Assembly (NCBI RefSeq): GCF_014650435.1 | Contig: NZ_BMUY01000006.1 | Span: forward strand, 62,001-126,000 | Direction: 5' to 3' | DNA length: 64,000 nt | From: Streptomyces tendae | GTDB taxonomy: Bacteria; Actinomycetota; Actinomycetes; Streptomycetales; Streptomycetaceae | Shown here: positions 16,976 through 25,116 of the stretch, one piece after another | How the letters are laid out: every line of letters begins with the position of its first letter | Numbering within the stretch: the stretch's first letter is position 1 | Made by a program: the position numbers and the translations under genes | The notes under the pieces: model-generated | Databases searched by the model: none | What the model saw: only the letters and a program-made list of their open reading frames with translations | Told to the model about the DNA's origin: nothing

Positions 16976-18319
16976 ATGAGTGAGCCCACCTCTGAAACCC
17001 TCCAATACCGCGTTGACGGGCAGGAACACCTTCCCGTGCTGATCTTGGGACCCTCACTTGGTACGACATGGCACATGTGGGACCGGCAGGTGCCCGAGCT
17101 GGCTCAGCAGTGGCGGGTCTTCCGTTTCGACCTGCCCGGGCACGGCGGCGCCCCGGCGCACCCGGCGGGATCCGTCGCCGAGCTCACCACGCGTCTGCTG
17201 GCCACCCTCGACGGGCTGGGCGTGCAGCGCTTCGGGTACGCCGGCTGCGCGTTCGGCGGCGCCGTCGGTATCGAGCTGGCGCTGCGCCACCCCGAGCGCC
17301 TCGCCTCCCTCGCCCTGATCGCCGCCTCGCCCCGGTTCGGCACCGCCGACGAGTTCCGCCAGCGCGGCGTGATCGTGCGCACCAACGGGCTCGACCCCAT
17401 CGCCCGCAGCTCCCCGGAGCGCTGGTTCACCGGCGGGTACGCGGCCGCCCAGCCCGCGATCACCGAGTGGGCCGTGCAGATGGTCAGGACCACCGACCCC
17501 GGCTGCTACATCTCCGCCTGCGAGGCGCTCGCCGCGTTCGACGTGCGCGGCGAACTCGGCCGGGTCGGCGTACCCACCCTGGTCCTCGTCGGCTCCGACG
17601 ACCAGGTCACCGGCCCCGCCGAGGCCCGCACCCTGGTCGCCGGCATTCCCGACGCCCGCCTCGCGGTCGTTCCGGGCGCCTCCCACCTGGTCCCGGTCGA
17701 GCAGCCCGCGGCCGTCACCGATCTGCTGGTGCGGCACTTCACCACCGCCTGGCAGGCCGCCCCCGACGCCACCTCCACCGGCCAGATCCCCGTCCCGGTC
17801 CACCCCGCCGCACACCCGGTCCCGGTCGCCGGGTCCGTCGCCGCGCCCGTCCAGCCGGGGCCGGCCCAGCCCCCGCAGAGCGCGCCCATCGCCGAGATCG
17901 CCCCGGCCCCCGCCGTGCCGCCGCAGGCACAGGGGCGGCCCGATCCGTACGACGCCGGGCTGAAGGTGCGCCGGGAGGTCCTCGGCGACGGGCACGTCGA
18001 CCAGGCGCTCGCGCAGGCGGACGAGTTCTCCGGGGACTTCCAGGAGTTCCTCACCCGGTACGCGTGGGGGGAGATCTGGGACCGGCCGGGCCTCGACCGG
18101 CGCTCGCGCAGCTGTGTCACCCTCACCGCCCTCGTCGCCGGCGGCCACCTGGACGAGCTGGCGCCCCACCTCAGGGCCGCCCTGCGCAACGGCCTCACCC
18201 CGGGCGAGATCAAGGAAGTACTGCTCCAGGCGGCCGTCTACTGCGGCGTACCGGCCGCGAACGGCGCCTTCCGGGTGGCCCAGCAGGTCATCCGGGAGGA
18301 GACGACACCGCCCGAGTGA
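16976..18319 (+). CDS. pcaL: PcaL-type fusion: 3-oxoadipate enol-lactonase + 4-carboxymuconolactone decarboxylase
   Basis: A 447-residue fusion. Residues 1-255 form an alpha/beta hydrolase (PcaD-like), then a Pro/Ala linker (about 256-325), then a PcaC/AhpD-like decarboxylase domain (KVRREVLGDGHVDQALA, TRYAWGEIWDRPGLDRRSRS, LRNGLTPGEIKEVLLQAAVY). Together these convert carboxymuconolactone to 3-oxoadipate in the protocatechuate branch of the beta-ketoadipate pathway. The nucleophile elbow reads AGCAFGG, with Ala where the family serine is expected, while the Asp (VGSDDQVTG) and His (GASHLVPVE) remain. No other pca genes are adjacent. Start ATG 16976 follows GAGAGGGTG. Identity of the fusion is firm; lactonase activity is uncertain. 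Confidence 0.88.
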   Translation: MSEPTSETLQYRVDGQEHLPVLILGPSLGTTWHMWDRQVPELAQQWRVFRFDLPGHGGAPAHPAGSVAELTTRLLATLDGLGVQRFGYAGCAFGGAVGIELALRHPERLASLALIAASPRFGTADEFRQRGVIVRTNGLDPIARSSPERWFTGGYAAAQPAITEWAVQMVRTTDPGCYISACEALAAFDVRGELGRVGVPTLVLVGSDDQVTGPAEARTLVAGIPDARLAVVPGASHLVPVEQPAAVTDLLVRHFTTAWQAAPDATSTGQIPVPVHPAAHPVPVAGSVAAPVQPGPAQPPQSAPIAEIAPAPAVPPQAQGRPDPYDAGLKVRREVLGDGHVDQALAQADEFSGDFQEFLTRYAWGEIWDRPGLDRRSRSCVTLTALVAGGHLDELAPHLRAALRNGLTPGEIKEVLLQAAVYCGVPAANGAFRVAQQVIREETTPPE

Positions 18320-18363
18320 GTCCCGGCGGGCCGGGAGCGGGGCCCCGGCGGCAGGATGGAGGC

Positions 18364-18999
18364 ATGAAGCTCACCAAGAAGTCGCACGCCTGCGTCCGCC
18401 TCGAAAAGGACGGGCAGACCCTCGTCCTGGACCCCGGCGGATTCAGCGAGGAGGACGCCGCCCTCGGCGCGGACGCGATCCTCGTCACCCACGAGCACCC
18501 GGACCACTTCGACGAGCTGCGGCTGCGCGCCGCGATGGAGGACAACCCGGCCGCGGCGATCTGGACGCTGAAGTCGGTCGCCGAGAAGATCTCGGCGGCG
18601 TTCCCGGGGCGCGTCCACACCGTCGGCCACGGTGACACCTTCACCGCCGCCGGTTTCGACGTACAGGTCCACGGGGAGCTGCACGCGGTGATCCACCCGG
18701 ACATCCCGCGCGTCACCAACGTCGGCTTCCTTGTGGACGGCGGCAAGGTCTTCCACCCCGGCGACGCCCTCACCGTCCCCGACCACCCGGTCGAGACGCT
18801 GATGCTGCCGGTCATGGCCCCGTGGAACAAGATCGCCGAGGTGATCGAGTACGTGCGGGAGGTCGGTCCGCAGCGGGCCTACGACATTCACGACGCGCTC
18901 CTCACCGACCTCGCCCGCCCGATCTACGACCGTCAGATCGGCGAGCTGGGCGGCTCCGAGCACCTGCGGCTGACCCCCGGCGACTCGGCGCGGCTCTGA
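18364..18999 (+). CDS. MBL fold metallo-hydrolase
   Basis: Metallo-beta-lactamase-fold protein of 211 residues (UlaG/L-ascorbate-lactonase-like small group). The metal motif THEHPDHF (HxHxDH) is at about residues 41-48; further ligands are in HAVIHPDIP and VFHPGDAL. The start ATG 18364 is preceded by GGATGGAGGC. It is similar along its length to the protein at 42925-43566 (shared FGHACVR/KSHACVRLE start, GDxFTAAGF, HxVIHPDxPR, NxGFLVDG, HPGDALTVPD), so the window holds two paralogues. Hydrolytic substrate unknown. It lies between pcaL and exonuclease III in the same direction. Confidence 0.9.
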   Translation: MKLTKKSHACVRLEKDGQTLVLDPGGFSEEDAALGADAILVTHEHPDHFDELRLRAAMEDNPAAAIWTLKSVAEKISAAFPGRVHTVGHGDTFTAAGFDVQVHGELHAVIHPDIPRVTNVGFLVDGGKVFHPGDALTVPDHPVETLMLPVMAPWNKIAEVIEYVREVGPQRAYDIHDALLTDLARPIYDRQIGELGGSEHLRLTPGDSARL

Positions 19000-19053
19000 G
19001 GCCCCGCCCGGGGCGGGACCGCGTTGTCAGTGCCGCCCGGTAGGTTGTGGAGC

Positions 19054-19833
19054 ATGCGCATCGCGACCTGGAACGTGAACTCGATCACCGCCCGCCTGCC
19101 GAGGCTCCTCGCCTGGCTGGAGAGCAGCGGCACCGACGTGCTGTGCCTCCAGGAGGCCAAGGTCGCCGAGGCGCAGTTCCCCTTCGACGAGCTGCGCGAG
19201 GCGGGCTACGAGGCGGCGGTCCACGCCACCGGCCGGTGGAACGGGGTGGCGGTGCTCTCCCGCGTGGGCCTGGAGGACGTCGTCAAGGGCCTGCCCGGCG
19301 ATCCGGGCTACGAGGGCGTCCAGGAGCCCCGCGCGATCTCCGCCACCTGCGGACCGGCCCGCGTCTGGTCGGTGTACGTGCCCAACGGCCGCGAGGTGGA
19401 CCATCCGCACTACGCCTACAAGCTCCAGTGGTTCGAGGCACTGCGCGCCGCCGTCGAGGGTGACGCCGCAGGCAGCCGCCCCTTCGCCGTGATGGGGGAC
19501 TACAACGTCGCGCCGGCCGACGACGACGTCTACGACCGGTCGGCCTTCGAGGGCGCCACCCACGTCACCCCGGCCGAGCGCGCCGCCCTCGCCTCGCTGC
19601 GCGGCGCCGGTCTGTCCGACGTGGTCCCGCGTCCCCTCAAGTACGACCACCCCTTCACGTACTGGGACTACCGCCAGCTCTGCTTCCCCAAGAACCGCGG
19701 CATGCGTATCGACCTGGTGTACGGCAACGAGCCCTTCGCCAAGGCCGTCACCGACTCCTACGTCGACCGCGAGGAGCGCAAGGGCAAGGGCGCCTCGGAC
19801 CACGCGCCGGTCGTGGTGGACCTGGACCTCTAG
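19054..19833 (+). CDS. xthA: Exodeoxyribonuclease III
   Basis: AP endonuclease/3'-5' exonuclease of 259 residues in base-excision repair. Standard motifs of the EEP (endonuclease/exonuclease/phosphatase) fold are present: MRIATWNVNSI at the N-terminus, CLQEAKV with the metal-binding Glu, VPNGREVDHPHYAYKLQW, MGDYNVAP, RGMRIDLVYG and the final KGASDHAPVVVDLDL with the catalytic Asp-His. The length is typical. The start ATG is at 19054. It is probably a housekeeping-like gene in an otherwise accessory segment. Confidence 0.96.
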   Translation: MRIATWNVNSITARLPRLLAWLESSGTDVLCLQEAKVAEAQFPFDELREAGYEAAVHATGRWNGVAVLSRVGLEDVVKGLPGDPGYEGVQEPRAISATCGPARVWSVYVPNGREVDHPHYAYKLQWFEALRAAVEGDAAGSRPFAVMGDYNVAPADDDVYDRSAFEGATHVTPAERAALASLRGAGLSDVVPRPLKYDHPFTYWDYRQLCFPKNRGMRIDLVYGNEPFAKAVTDSYVDREERKGKGASDHAPVVVDLDL

Positions 19834-19937
19834 TCACGCAGTCACGCGCACGGGACCGGGGCCCGTGGGCTACCCACCGCGCACGCCCTCCGCGTGCCCT
19901 GTGGTGCACATGGCGGTACGAATGACAGTCTGGAGGT

Positions 19938-20345
19938 ATGAACTTCCCCTTCCTGGGCAAGCGGCGCGAAGATCCCCGGGCGCACGACGCGGAGGGCATC
20001 GGCGAGCTGCTCGCCGACTGCGATCTGCTGCGCTCCCAGGCGCTGCGGGAGGGGGTGGGGCTCGACGACTCCGCGCTCTCGCTGGAGCAGCTGGACCAGG
20101 TGCTGCCGCGGTGGCGCAGCGACGAGGAGATCCTGACCTGGCTCGGGAACGACGCCGGTCTGTACCTCGGCACCGTGATCGTGCGCACCGTGCCCGGTGC
20201 CGCCTGGGCCATCCGGTCCGACGGGCAGCCGGTCGTGCGGCTCGCCTCCGGCCGCGAGTTCGACGTGGTGGCGAGCGGCCACGCATGGGCGGAGGACGGC
20301 GTTCCCGAGCTCTCGCAGCTGTACGGCGAGGTCGCCGAAGCGTGA
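19938..20345 (+). CDS. DUF6278-like hypothetical protein
   Basis: Soluble acidic protein of 135 residues beginning MNFPFLGKRREDPRAHDAEG and containing LGNDAGLYLGTVIVRTVPGA. I associate this layout with a small Streptomyces family of unknown function that commonly follows exonuclease III. No signal peptide or membrane segment is evident. The start ATG 19938 follows GGAGGT. About 230 bp downstream to the amidase stop hold no convincing gene. Confidence 0.75.
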   Translation: MNFPFLGKRREDPRAHDAEGIGELLADCDLLRSQALREGVGLDDSALSLEQLDQVLPRWRSDEEILTWLGNDAGLYLGTVIVRTVPGAAWAIRSDGQPVVRLASGREFDVVASGHAWAEDGVPELSQLYGEVAEA

Positions 20346-20578
20346 AGCCCTGGCCCCGCTTCCGGTGTAAATAGGGGTAATGATCGAAAGGTGCGTGTCG
20401 GCGGCATTCATGACGTTTGTCTCGATACGTTGCAGTGGTCGGAGGGACGCGAACGCACGGGGGACCTACGCAGGGTGCAGCCGGAGATCACTGCTCGCGG
20501 GCGAGGAGAAGGTCAGCTGCATACCGGCGAGCGACCGCGTCGAGGCGCTGCTCGACGACATGGCGCTCGCCGGTCGGC

Positions 20579-22201
20579 TCAGCGGGAGGCGCCGGACGGT
20601 GTCGAAGGCAGGTACCGGGGCGCCCGCCAGGCGTCCAGCCGGTGCTCCACCGCCGCACCCAGGGACAGCAGTTCGGCGTCCTGGCGGTCGCCGGCCATCA
20701 GGAGCAGCCCGACCGGCAGCTCACCGACGAAGCCGGCCGGCACGGACAGCGAGGGGTACCCGGCGACGGCGGCCGGGGTGGAGGACGGGATCACGTCGTT
20801 GTCGCCGCGCGCGCAGTCGGTCGTCCAGGCGGGCGGGTTGGCCGGGGAGGCGATGGCGTCCAGGCCGTGTGCGGCCATGACCTCGTCGATGGACCGTCGG
20901 GACAGGTCCGTCAACTCCGCGCGCATCGCCCGGTACTCCGGATCGGTGGTGGGCGGCGCGGCCAGCGCCTGCTCGAACAGCTCCTGCCCGGCGAAGCAGG
21001 TCTGCTCCCGCGGGTGCGTGCGGTTGAACTCGATCAGCTCGGCCAGGTTCTGCGGCCCTTCGCGGGTGGGGAGGTAGGCGTCGATGTCCCGGTGGAACTC
21101 GCTCAGCAGCGCCGGGAACTCGAGTTCGGCCAGCCGCTCCTGGTACGGCATGCTCACCTCGACGACCTCGGCCCCCGCGTCGGTCAGCCGATCGGCCGTG
21201 CGGGTCATGAGGGCGTCCACCTCGGCGCCGAGCGAGGGCAGTCGCCACAGGCCGATGCGTTTGCCGCGCAGGCTGCCGGGACGGCCGGCCGAGTCCGTGA
21301 GGCTCGCGTCCGTGAGGCTCGGAGCGCCGTCGGGTCGCACGGTGTCACGGTCGCCGAGCACGGAGAGGGTGAGCGCGGCGTCGATCACGTTGCGGGCCAT
21401 GGGCCCTGCGGTGTCCTGCTCCGCGGAGATCGGTACGACGCCCGACTGGCTGACCACGCCGAGGCTGGGCTTGAGGCCGACCACGCCGTTCATCCCGGCG
21501 GGGCACACGATGGAGCCGTCCGTCTCGGTGCCGATCGCCACCTGGGCCAGCGACGCGGCGAGTGCCGCGGCCGAACCGGAGGACGAACCGCAGGGGTTGC
21601 GGTCCAGTACGTACGGGTTGTTCGTCTGTCCGCCCACCGCCGACCACCCCGACGTGGGCTTGGCCGCGCGGAAGTTGGCCCACTCGGACAGGTTGGTCTT
21701 GCCGAGGATCACCGCGCCGGCCGCCCGCAGCTTCCCGACCAGGTCGGCGTCGCTGTCCGGCGCTTTTCCGGCCAGGGCCAGTGATCCGGCGGTGGTCGGC
21801 ATGTCGCGGGTGTTCACATTGTCCTTGAGCAGGACGGGGATGCCGTCCAGTGGGCCTCGGGACTTGCCGAGGCGGTGCCGCAGGTCGCTGGCGGCCGCCT
21901 GGCGCAGGGCCGTCGGGCTGGTACGCAGCACCGCGTTGATCCTCGGGTCGACGGCCTTGATCCGCCGCAGGTAGGCCAGGGTCAGTCGGAGCGAGGACAG
22001 CGACCCGCGGTCCATGCGGGCCTGCAGTTCGGGGATGGTCACCGTGTCGAGGTCGACTCCGCCGACCAGCGTCGACTCGGCGGGTCGCGCCGCGTCGCCG
22101 GGTCCGGATTCGGCGGCCCGGGCCCGTTGACCGGGCGCCGCCGCGACGAGGGGGACCACGACCAGGATTGCGGTCAGGGCCGCCAGGCTTCTCTTCTTCA
22201 T
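20579..22201 (-). CDS. Secreted amidase (amidase signature family)
   Basis: Amidase signature hydrolase of 540 residues with an N-terminal signal peptide (MKKRSLAALTAILVVVPLV, cleavage near AAAPGQ/ARA). The Ser-cisSer-Lys triad is visible as Lys in PVLLKDNVNT, the cis-Ser in NPCGSSSGSAAALAAS and the nucleophilic Ser in GTETDGSIVCPAG. It hydrolyses an amide bond outside the cell; the substrate is unknown. It is divergent from the LPMO gene, with the DasR-type boxes between them 123 bp upstream of its start, so shared control by chitin metabolism is possible but less certain than for the LPMO. Confidence 0.93.
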   Translation of the reverse strand: MKKRSLAALTAILVVVPLVAAAPGQRARAAESGPGDAARPAESTLVGGVDLDTVTIPELQARMDRGSLSSLRLTLAYLRRIKAVDPRINAVLRTSPTALRQAAASDLRHRLGKSRGPLDGIPVLLKDNVNTRDMPTTAGSLALAGKAPDSDADLVGKLRAAGAVILGKTNLSEWANFRAAKPTSGWSAVGGQTNNPYVLDRNPCGSSSGSAAALAASLAQVAIGTETDGSIVCPAGMNGVVGLKPSLGVVSQSGVVPISAEQDTAGPMARNVIDAALTLSVLGDRDTVRPDGAPSLTDASLTDSAGRPGSLRGKRIGLWRLPSLGAEVDALMTRTADRLTDAGAEVVEVSMPYQERLAELEFPALLSEFHRDIDAYLPTREGPQNLAELIEFNRTHPREQTCFAGQELFEQALAAPPTTDPEYRAMRAELTDLSRRSIDEVMAAHGLDAIASPANPPAWTTDCARGDNDVIPSSTPAAVAGYPSLSVPAGFVGELPVGLLLMAGDRQDAELLSLGAAVEHRLDAWRAPRYLPSTPSGASR

Positions 22202-22323
22202 GGCGGACAGCCCACTACAGAGGCCCGTCCGGCACAAGGGGGTCCTCGGCCGGGGCAGTTGGAGCGCGCAACGGGGTGCGGTGGGCGGTGTGCGACCCCT
22301 TGACGGGGCCCGGCCCTTCGCTA

Positions 22324-22355
22324 AGGTCTAGACCTGCGTACGTAGGTCTAGACCT
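22324..22355. promoter_or_regulatory. Two DasR-type (dre-like) boxes upstream of the LPMO
   Basis: AGGTCTAGACCT occurs at 22324-22335 and again at 22344-22355, exactly 20 bp (two helical turns) apart. The sequence matches the palindromic GGTCTAGACC core known from Streptomyces chitinase promoters and bound by the GlcNAc-responsive regulator DasR. This implies induction of the LPMO by chitin breakdown products. Confidence 0.85.
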
Positions 22356-22434
22356 GCGATGCGGGTTGCCTGATCGGCAACGTCGTAAGCCGGGGCAGGC
22401 TGAGTCGACGTGGACCGAAGGGAAAAGTGATGTC

Positions 22435-23184
22435 ATGCGCATGAAAAGAAAGCTGGCGGCGGCGGTGGGAGCGCTGGTCGCTCCCGTGGTGGCCCTGAGC
22501 CTGCCGGCACCGACGGCGAGCGCCCACGGCTGGGTGGTCTCGCCGGGGAGCCGGCAGGACCAGTGCGCCAACCGCGTGGTGCAGTGCGGCCAGATCAAGT
22601 GGGAACCGGCGAGCGTCGAGGGCCCGAAGGGGCTGCGCAACTGCAGTGGCGGGGACGCCCGGTGGGCCGACCTGGACGACGACGCCAAGGGCTGGCGGGT
22701 CACCCCGATCGGCACCACGCACACCTTCACCTGGACCATCGAGGCGCGGCACGCCACCAGCAACTGGCAGTACTTCATCGGCGACCAGAAGATCGCCCAG
22801 TTCGACGGGCACGGCGCACTGCCGCCCGCCTCGGTCAGCCACCAGTTGGACTTCGGCGGGTTCAGCGGGCGGCAGAAGGTGCTCGCGGTCTGGAACATCG
22901 CGGACACCGCCAACGCCTTCTACGCCTGCATCGACGTCAACATCGGTGGCGGGAACGACGGCGGTGGGGACGACGGAGGCGGCGACGACGGTGGCGGGGA
23001 CGACGGAGGCGGTGACCAGCCGGGCGACTGCGTCGCGGGAGCCTGGAGCGCCGGGAGCGTCTACAACGGCGGGGAAACCGTCTCCCACGACGGCCACACC
23101 TGGCGCGCCAAGTGGTGGGTGACCGGCGAGGAGCCCGGCACCGCCGGCGAGTGGGGCGTCTGGGAGGACCTCGGCGCCTGCTGA
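22435..23184 (+). CDS. Chitin-active lytic polysaccharide monooxygenase (AA10) with CBM5/12
   Basis: Secreted copper enzyme of 249 residues that oxidatively cleaves crystalline chitin. The signal peptide ends in TASA and the mature chain starts HGWVVSPGSRQDQC, which puts the essential N-terminal His of the copper brace in place; the second His is in TIEARHATSNWQYF. The catalytic domain ends at VNIGGG, then a Gly/Asp linker made of GGGDD repeats leads to a C-terminal CBM5/12 chitin-binding module (WSAGSVYNGGETVSHDG, WRAKWWVTGEEPG). Start ATG 22435 is preceded by AAGGGAAAAG. Regulated by the two dre-like boxes upstream. Confidence 0.96.
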   Translation: MRMKRKLAAAVGALVAPVVALSLPAPTASAHGWVVSPGSRQDQCANRVVQCGQIKWEPASVEGPKGLRNCSGGDARWADLDDDAKGWRVTPIGTTHTFTWTIEARHATSNWQYFIGDQKIAQFDGHGALPPASVSHQLDFGGFSGRQKVLAVWNIADTANAFYACIDVNIGGGNDGGGDDGGGDDGGGDDGGGDQPGDCVAGAWSAGSVYNGGETVSHDGHTWRAKWWVTGEEPGTAGEWGVWEDLGAC

Positions 23185-23201
23185 ACCGAGCCCGACCGGC
23201 C

Positions 23202-23230
23202 GGCGCACGCACCCGGAAGGTGCGCGCGCC
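23202..23230 (+). terminator. Hairpin after the LPMO gene
   Basis: GGCGCACGCACC and GGTGCGCGCGCC pair over 12 bp with one mismatch around a CGGAA loop, 18 bp after the stop. Confidence 0.65.
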
Positions 23231-23270
23231 GGCAAGCGTCGTCGTGGGCGGGCTCGGACCGGTCCGCATC

Positions 23271-23284
23271 TCAGAGCCTTCTGA
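23271..23284. promoter_or_regulatory. TCAGAG-type palindrome upstream of the acyl-CoA ligase
   Basis: TCAGAGCCTTCTGA, preceded by ATC and followed by TAC, lies 61 bp upstream of the ligase start. It matches TCAGAGCGCTCTGA at 30421-30434 in 12 of 14 positions, which links the ligase to the divergent lyase/flavoprotein promoters. Confidence 0.75.
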
Positions 23285-23344
23285 TACCGCGCCGTTAGCG
23301 TCCGGCCGGTGGTGTGCGATCAACCGGTCCCGTGAAGGAGCGCC

Positions 23345-24808
23345 ATGACGGAACAGTTCCCCGGTGCAGTCCTCGATCTCCTCGACACGGCGGGCGACCG
23401 CACGGTCTTCGAGCACGACGGCCGGGAGGTGAGTGGGCGTCAACTGCTCGGCATGACACGGCGGGTGGCGAGCGGCCTGCGGCAGCACGGCATCGGGCCG
23501 GGCCGGGCCGTCGCCCTGCTGCTCGGCGTCGGTCCCGAGGCGTTCGCCGCCGTCATCGCCGCGTACACGGTCGGAGCCCGCGTCGTCGGGGTACGGCCCG
23601 GCATGACGGACGACCAGCAAGGGGCCCTCCTGCGCGAAGCCGAGGTCACGGTCACGGTCACGGACCGGCCCGGCGGACCGGGCGGAGCGGACCTTTGGCC
23701 GACGGACGTCGTCCTCCCGCTCGGCGAGCTGCTGGCGGCGCCGGACTACGGTCTGCGGCCCCGCGTCTCGGCCCGCCCGCAGGATGTCGCGCGGCTCATC
23801 CACACCAGCGGCAGCACCGGTGTGCCCAAGGCGTGCGCCCAGACGTACGCGGCGATGACGGCGGCCTGGGCGCTGCGGCCCGAGGACTGGCCGCCGGCGG
23901 TCCGGGAGCTGGCGGGCAGGCTGGACAGGTTCCTCGTCTTCGGCACCCTGGCCAGCCAGGTGATGCTCGAATACGGCCTGCTCGCACTCGCCTCCGGAGG
24001 CGTCCTGGTCTCCGCCGACCCGCCGGACCTCCCCGGGGCCCTCGTGCGCCACCGGGCGACCGCGAGCGTCATCACGGTCGGGCGGCTGAACCGGCTGGTG
24101 ACGGAGCTGCGTTCCGCTCCGGTCGACCTCGGCGGTCTGCGCGCGCTCATGGTCTCCGGGTCGCCGCTGGAACCGGGCCGGGCGCGTGTCGCCGTGCGGG
24201 TGCTGGGCCCGGTCGTCTTCCACGGGTACGGACAGACCGAGACCGGCATGATCTCCATGGCCACGCCCGCCGACCCGCCCGGCTCGCTGGGCGTGCCGCC
24301 CGTCGATCTGGAGGTCCGGGACCCCTCCGGCCGCCCCGTCCCGGCCGGTACCGAGGGCGAGATCTTCGTCCGTACGCCGTCGCAGGGCTGCGGGTACTGG
24401 GGCCGACCCGGGCTCAGCGACGAGGTGTTCGTGGACGGCTGGGTCCGTACGCGCGACCTCGGGAGCCTCGACGCCCAGGGCAGGCTGTGGCTGTCGGGGC
24501 GGACCCGGGACGTGGTCATCGTCGACGCCAACGTGTACTACACCGGCCCCGTCGAGCGGCTGCTCGGCCGGCACCCGGCGGTCACCGAGGCGTACGTCGT
24601 CGCCGTGCCCGACGAGGCCACCGGGGAGGCCGTGCACGCCTTCGTCGTCCCCGCGGCCGGTTGCGTGCCCGCGCTCGACGACCTTCGCGCGCTGGTGACG
24701 GCGCAGTTGGGCGCGGCGTGCGCGCCGACGCGTCTCACCCTCATCGAGGAGGTGCCGCTCACCGCGGCGGGAAAGCCGGACAAGCGGCGGCTGACGCGGG
24801 GGAGTTGA
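23345..24808 (+). CDS. AMP-dependent acyl-CoA ligase (aryl/coumarate-CoA ligase-like)
   Basis: ANL-superfamily adenylating enzyme of 487 residues, likely activating a carboxylic acid as its CoA thioester. Motifs: the P-loop-like HTSGSTGVPKACAQTY, GYGQTETGMISM, the GWVRTRDLG region of the hinge, and the catalytic C-terminal Lys in AAGKPDKRRL. No carrier or other domain is fused. Start ATG follows GAAGGAG. Because its promoter shares the palindrome of the aromatic amino-acid lyase gene 6 kb away, I infer that it activates the aryl-acrylate made by that lyase. Substrate pocket residues were not assigned. Confidence 0.9.
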   Translation: MTEQFPGAVLDLLDTAGDRTVFEHDGREVSGRQLLGMTRRVASGLRQHGIGPGRAVALLLGVGPEAFAAVIAAYTVGARVVGVRPGMTDDQQGALLREAEVTVTVTDRPGGPGGADLWPTDVVLPLGELLAAPDYGLRPRVSARPQDVARLIHTSGSTGVPKACAQTYAAMTAAWALRPEDWPPAVRELAGRLDRFLVFGTLASQVMLEYGLLALASGGVLVSADPPDLPGALVRHRATASVITVGRLNRLVTELRSAPVDLGGLRALMVSGSPLEPGRARVAVRVLGPVVFHGYGQTETGMISMATPADPPGSLGVPPVDLEVRDPSGRPVPAGTEGEIFVRTPSQGCGYWGRPGLSDEVFVDGWVRTRDLGSLDAQGRLWLSGRTRDVVIVDANVYYTGPVERLLGRHPAVTEAYVVAVPDEATGEAVHAFVVPAAGCVPALDDLRALVTAQLGAACAPTRLTLIEEVPLTAAGKPDKRRLTRGS

Positions 24809-24879
24809 GCCGACGGGCCGGCCCCCTCCCGACGGCGGGGGCCGGGCCTGTCAGCACACCGGGCACCTGTACTGGGCGC

Positions 24880-25110
24880 CTGCATCGGGCGTCGGCACTG
24901 GCTGCCTGGACCAGCCGCCTGGACTGGCTGTCTGCCCGGCCACCGCCTGCACCGGCCCCCGTGCACCGGCCCCCCGTATACCGGCGGCCTGGACCAGCCG
25001 CCTGGACCGGCCGCCTGCACTGGCCATCTGCCCGGCCGCCGCCTGCACCGGCCCCCGTGCACCAGCCCCCCCGTATACCGGCCCCCCGTATACGGGCCCC
25101 CGTATACCGG
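24880..25110. repeat. Degenerate tandem repeats between convergent genes
   Basis: The 308-bp gap between the ligase stop and the antiporter stop is built of imperfect repeats. A unit of about 110 bp (CTGGACCAGCCGCCTGGAC .. CTGCCCGGCC .. CGTGCACC) occurs twice, and CCCGTATAC motifs occur four times. No gene is supported. The repeats probably arose by slippage. Confidence 0.7.
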
Positions 25111-25116
25111 CCCCGC

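Noticed and set aside
20346..20578. Short protein-like end (SCIPASDRVEALLDDMALAG) in a rightward frame
   Set aside because: No start, no ribosome site and the frame runs into the antisense of the amidase; could be a fragment but not supportable.
24880..25110. Possible CRISPR array
   Set aside because: Repeats are imperfect, irregularly spaced and GC-rich; no cas genes.
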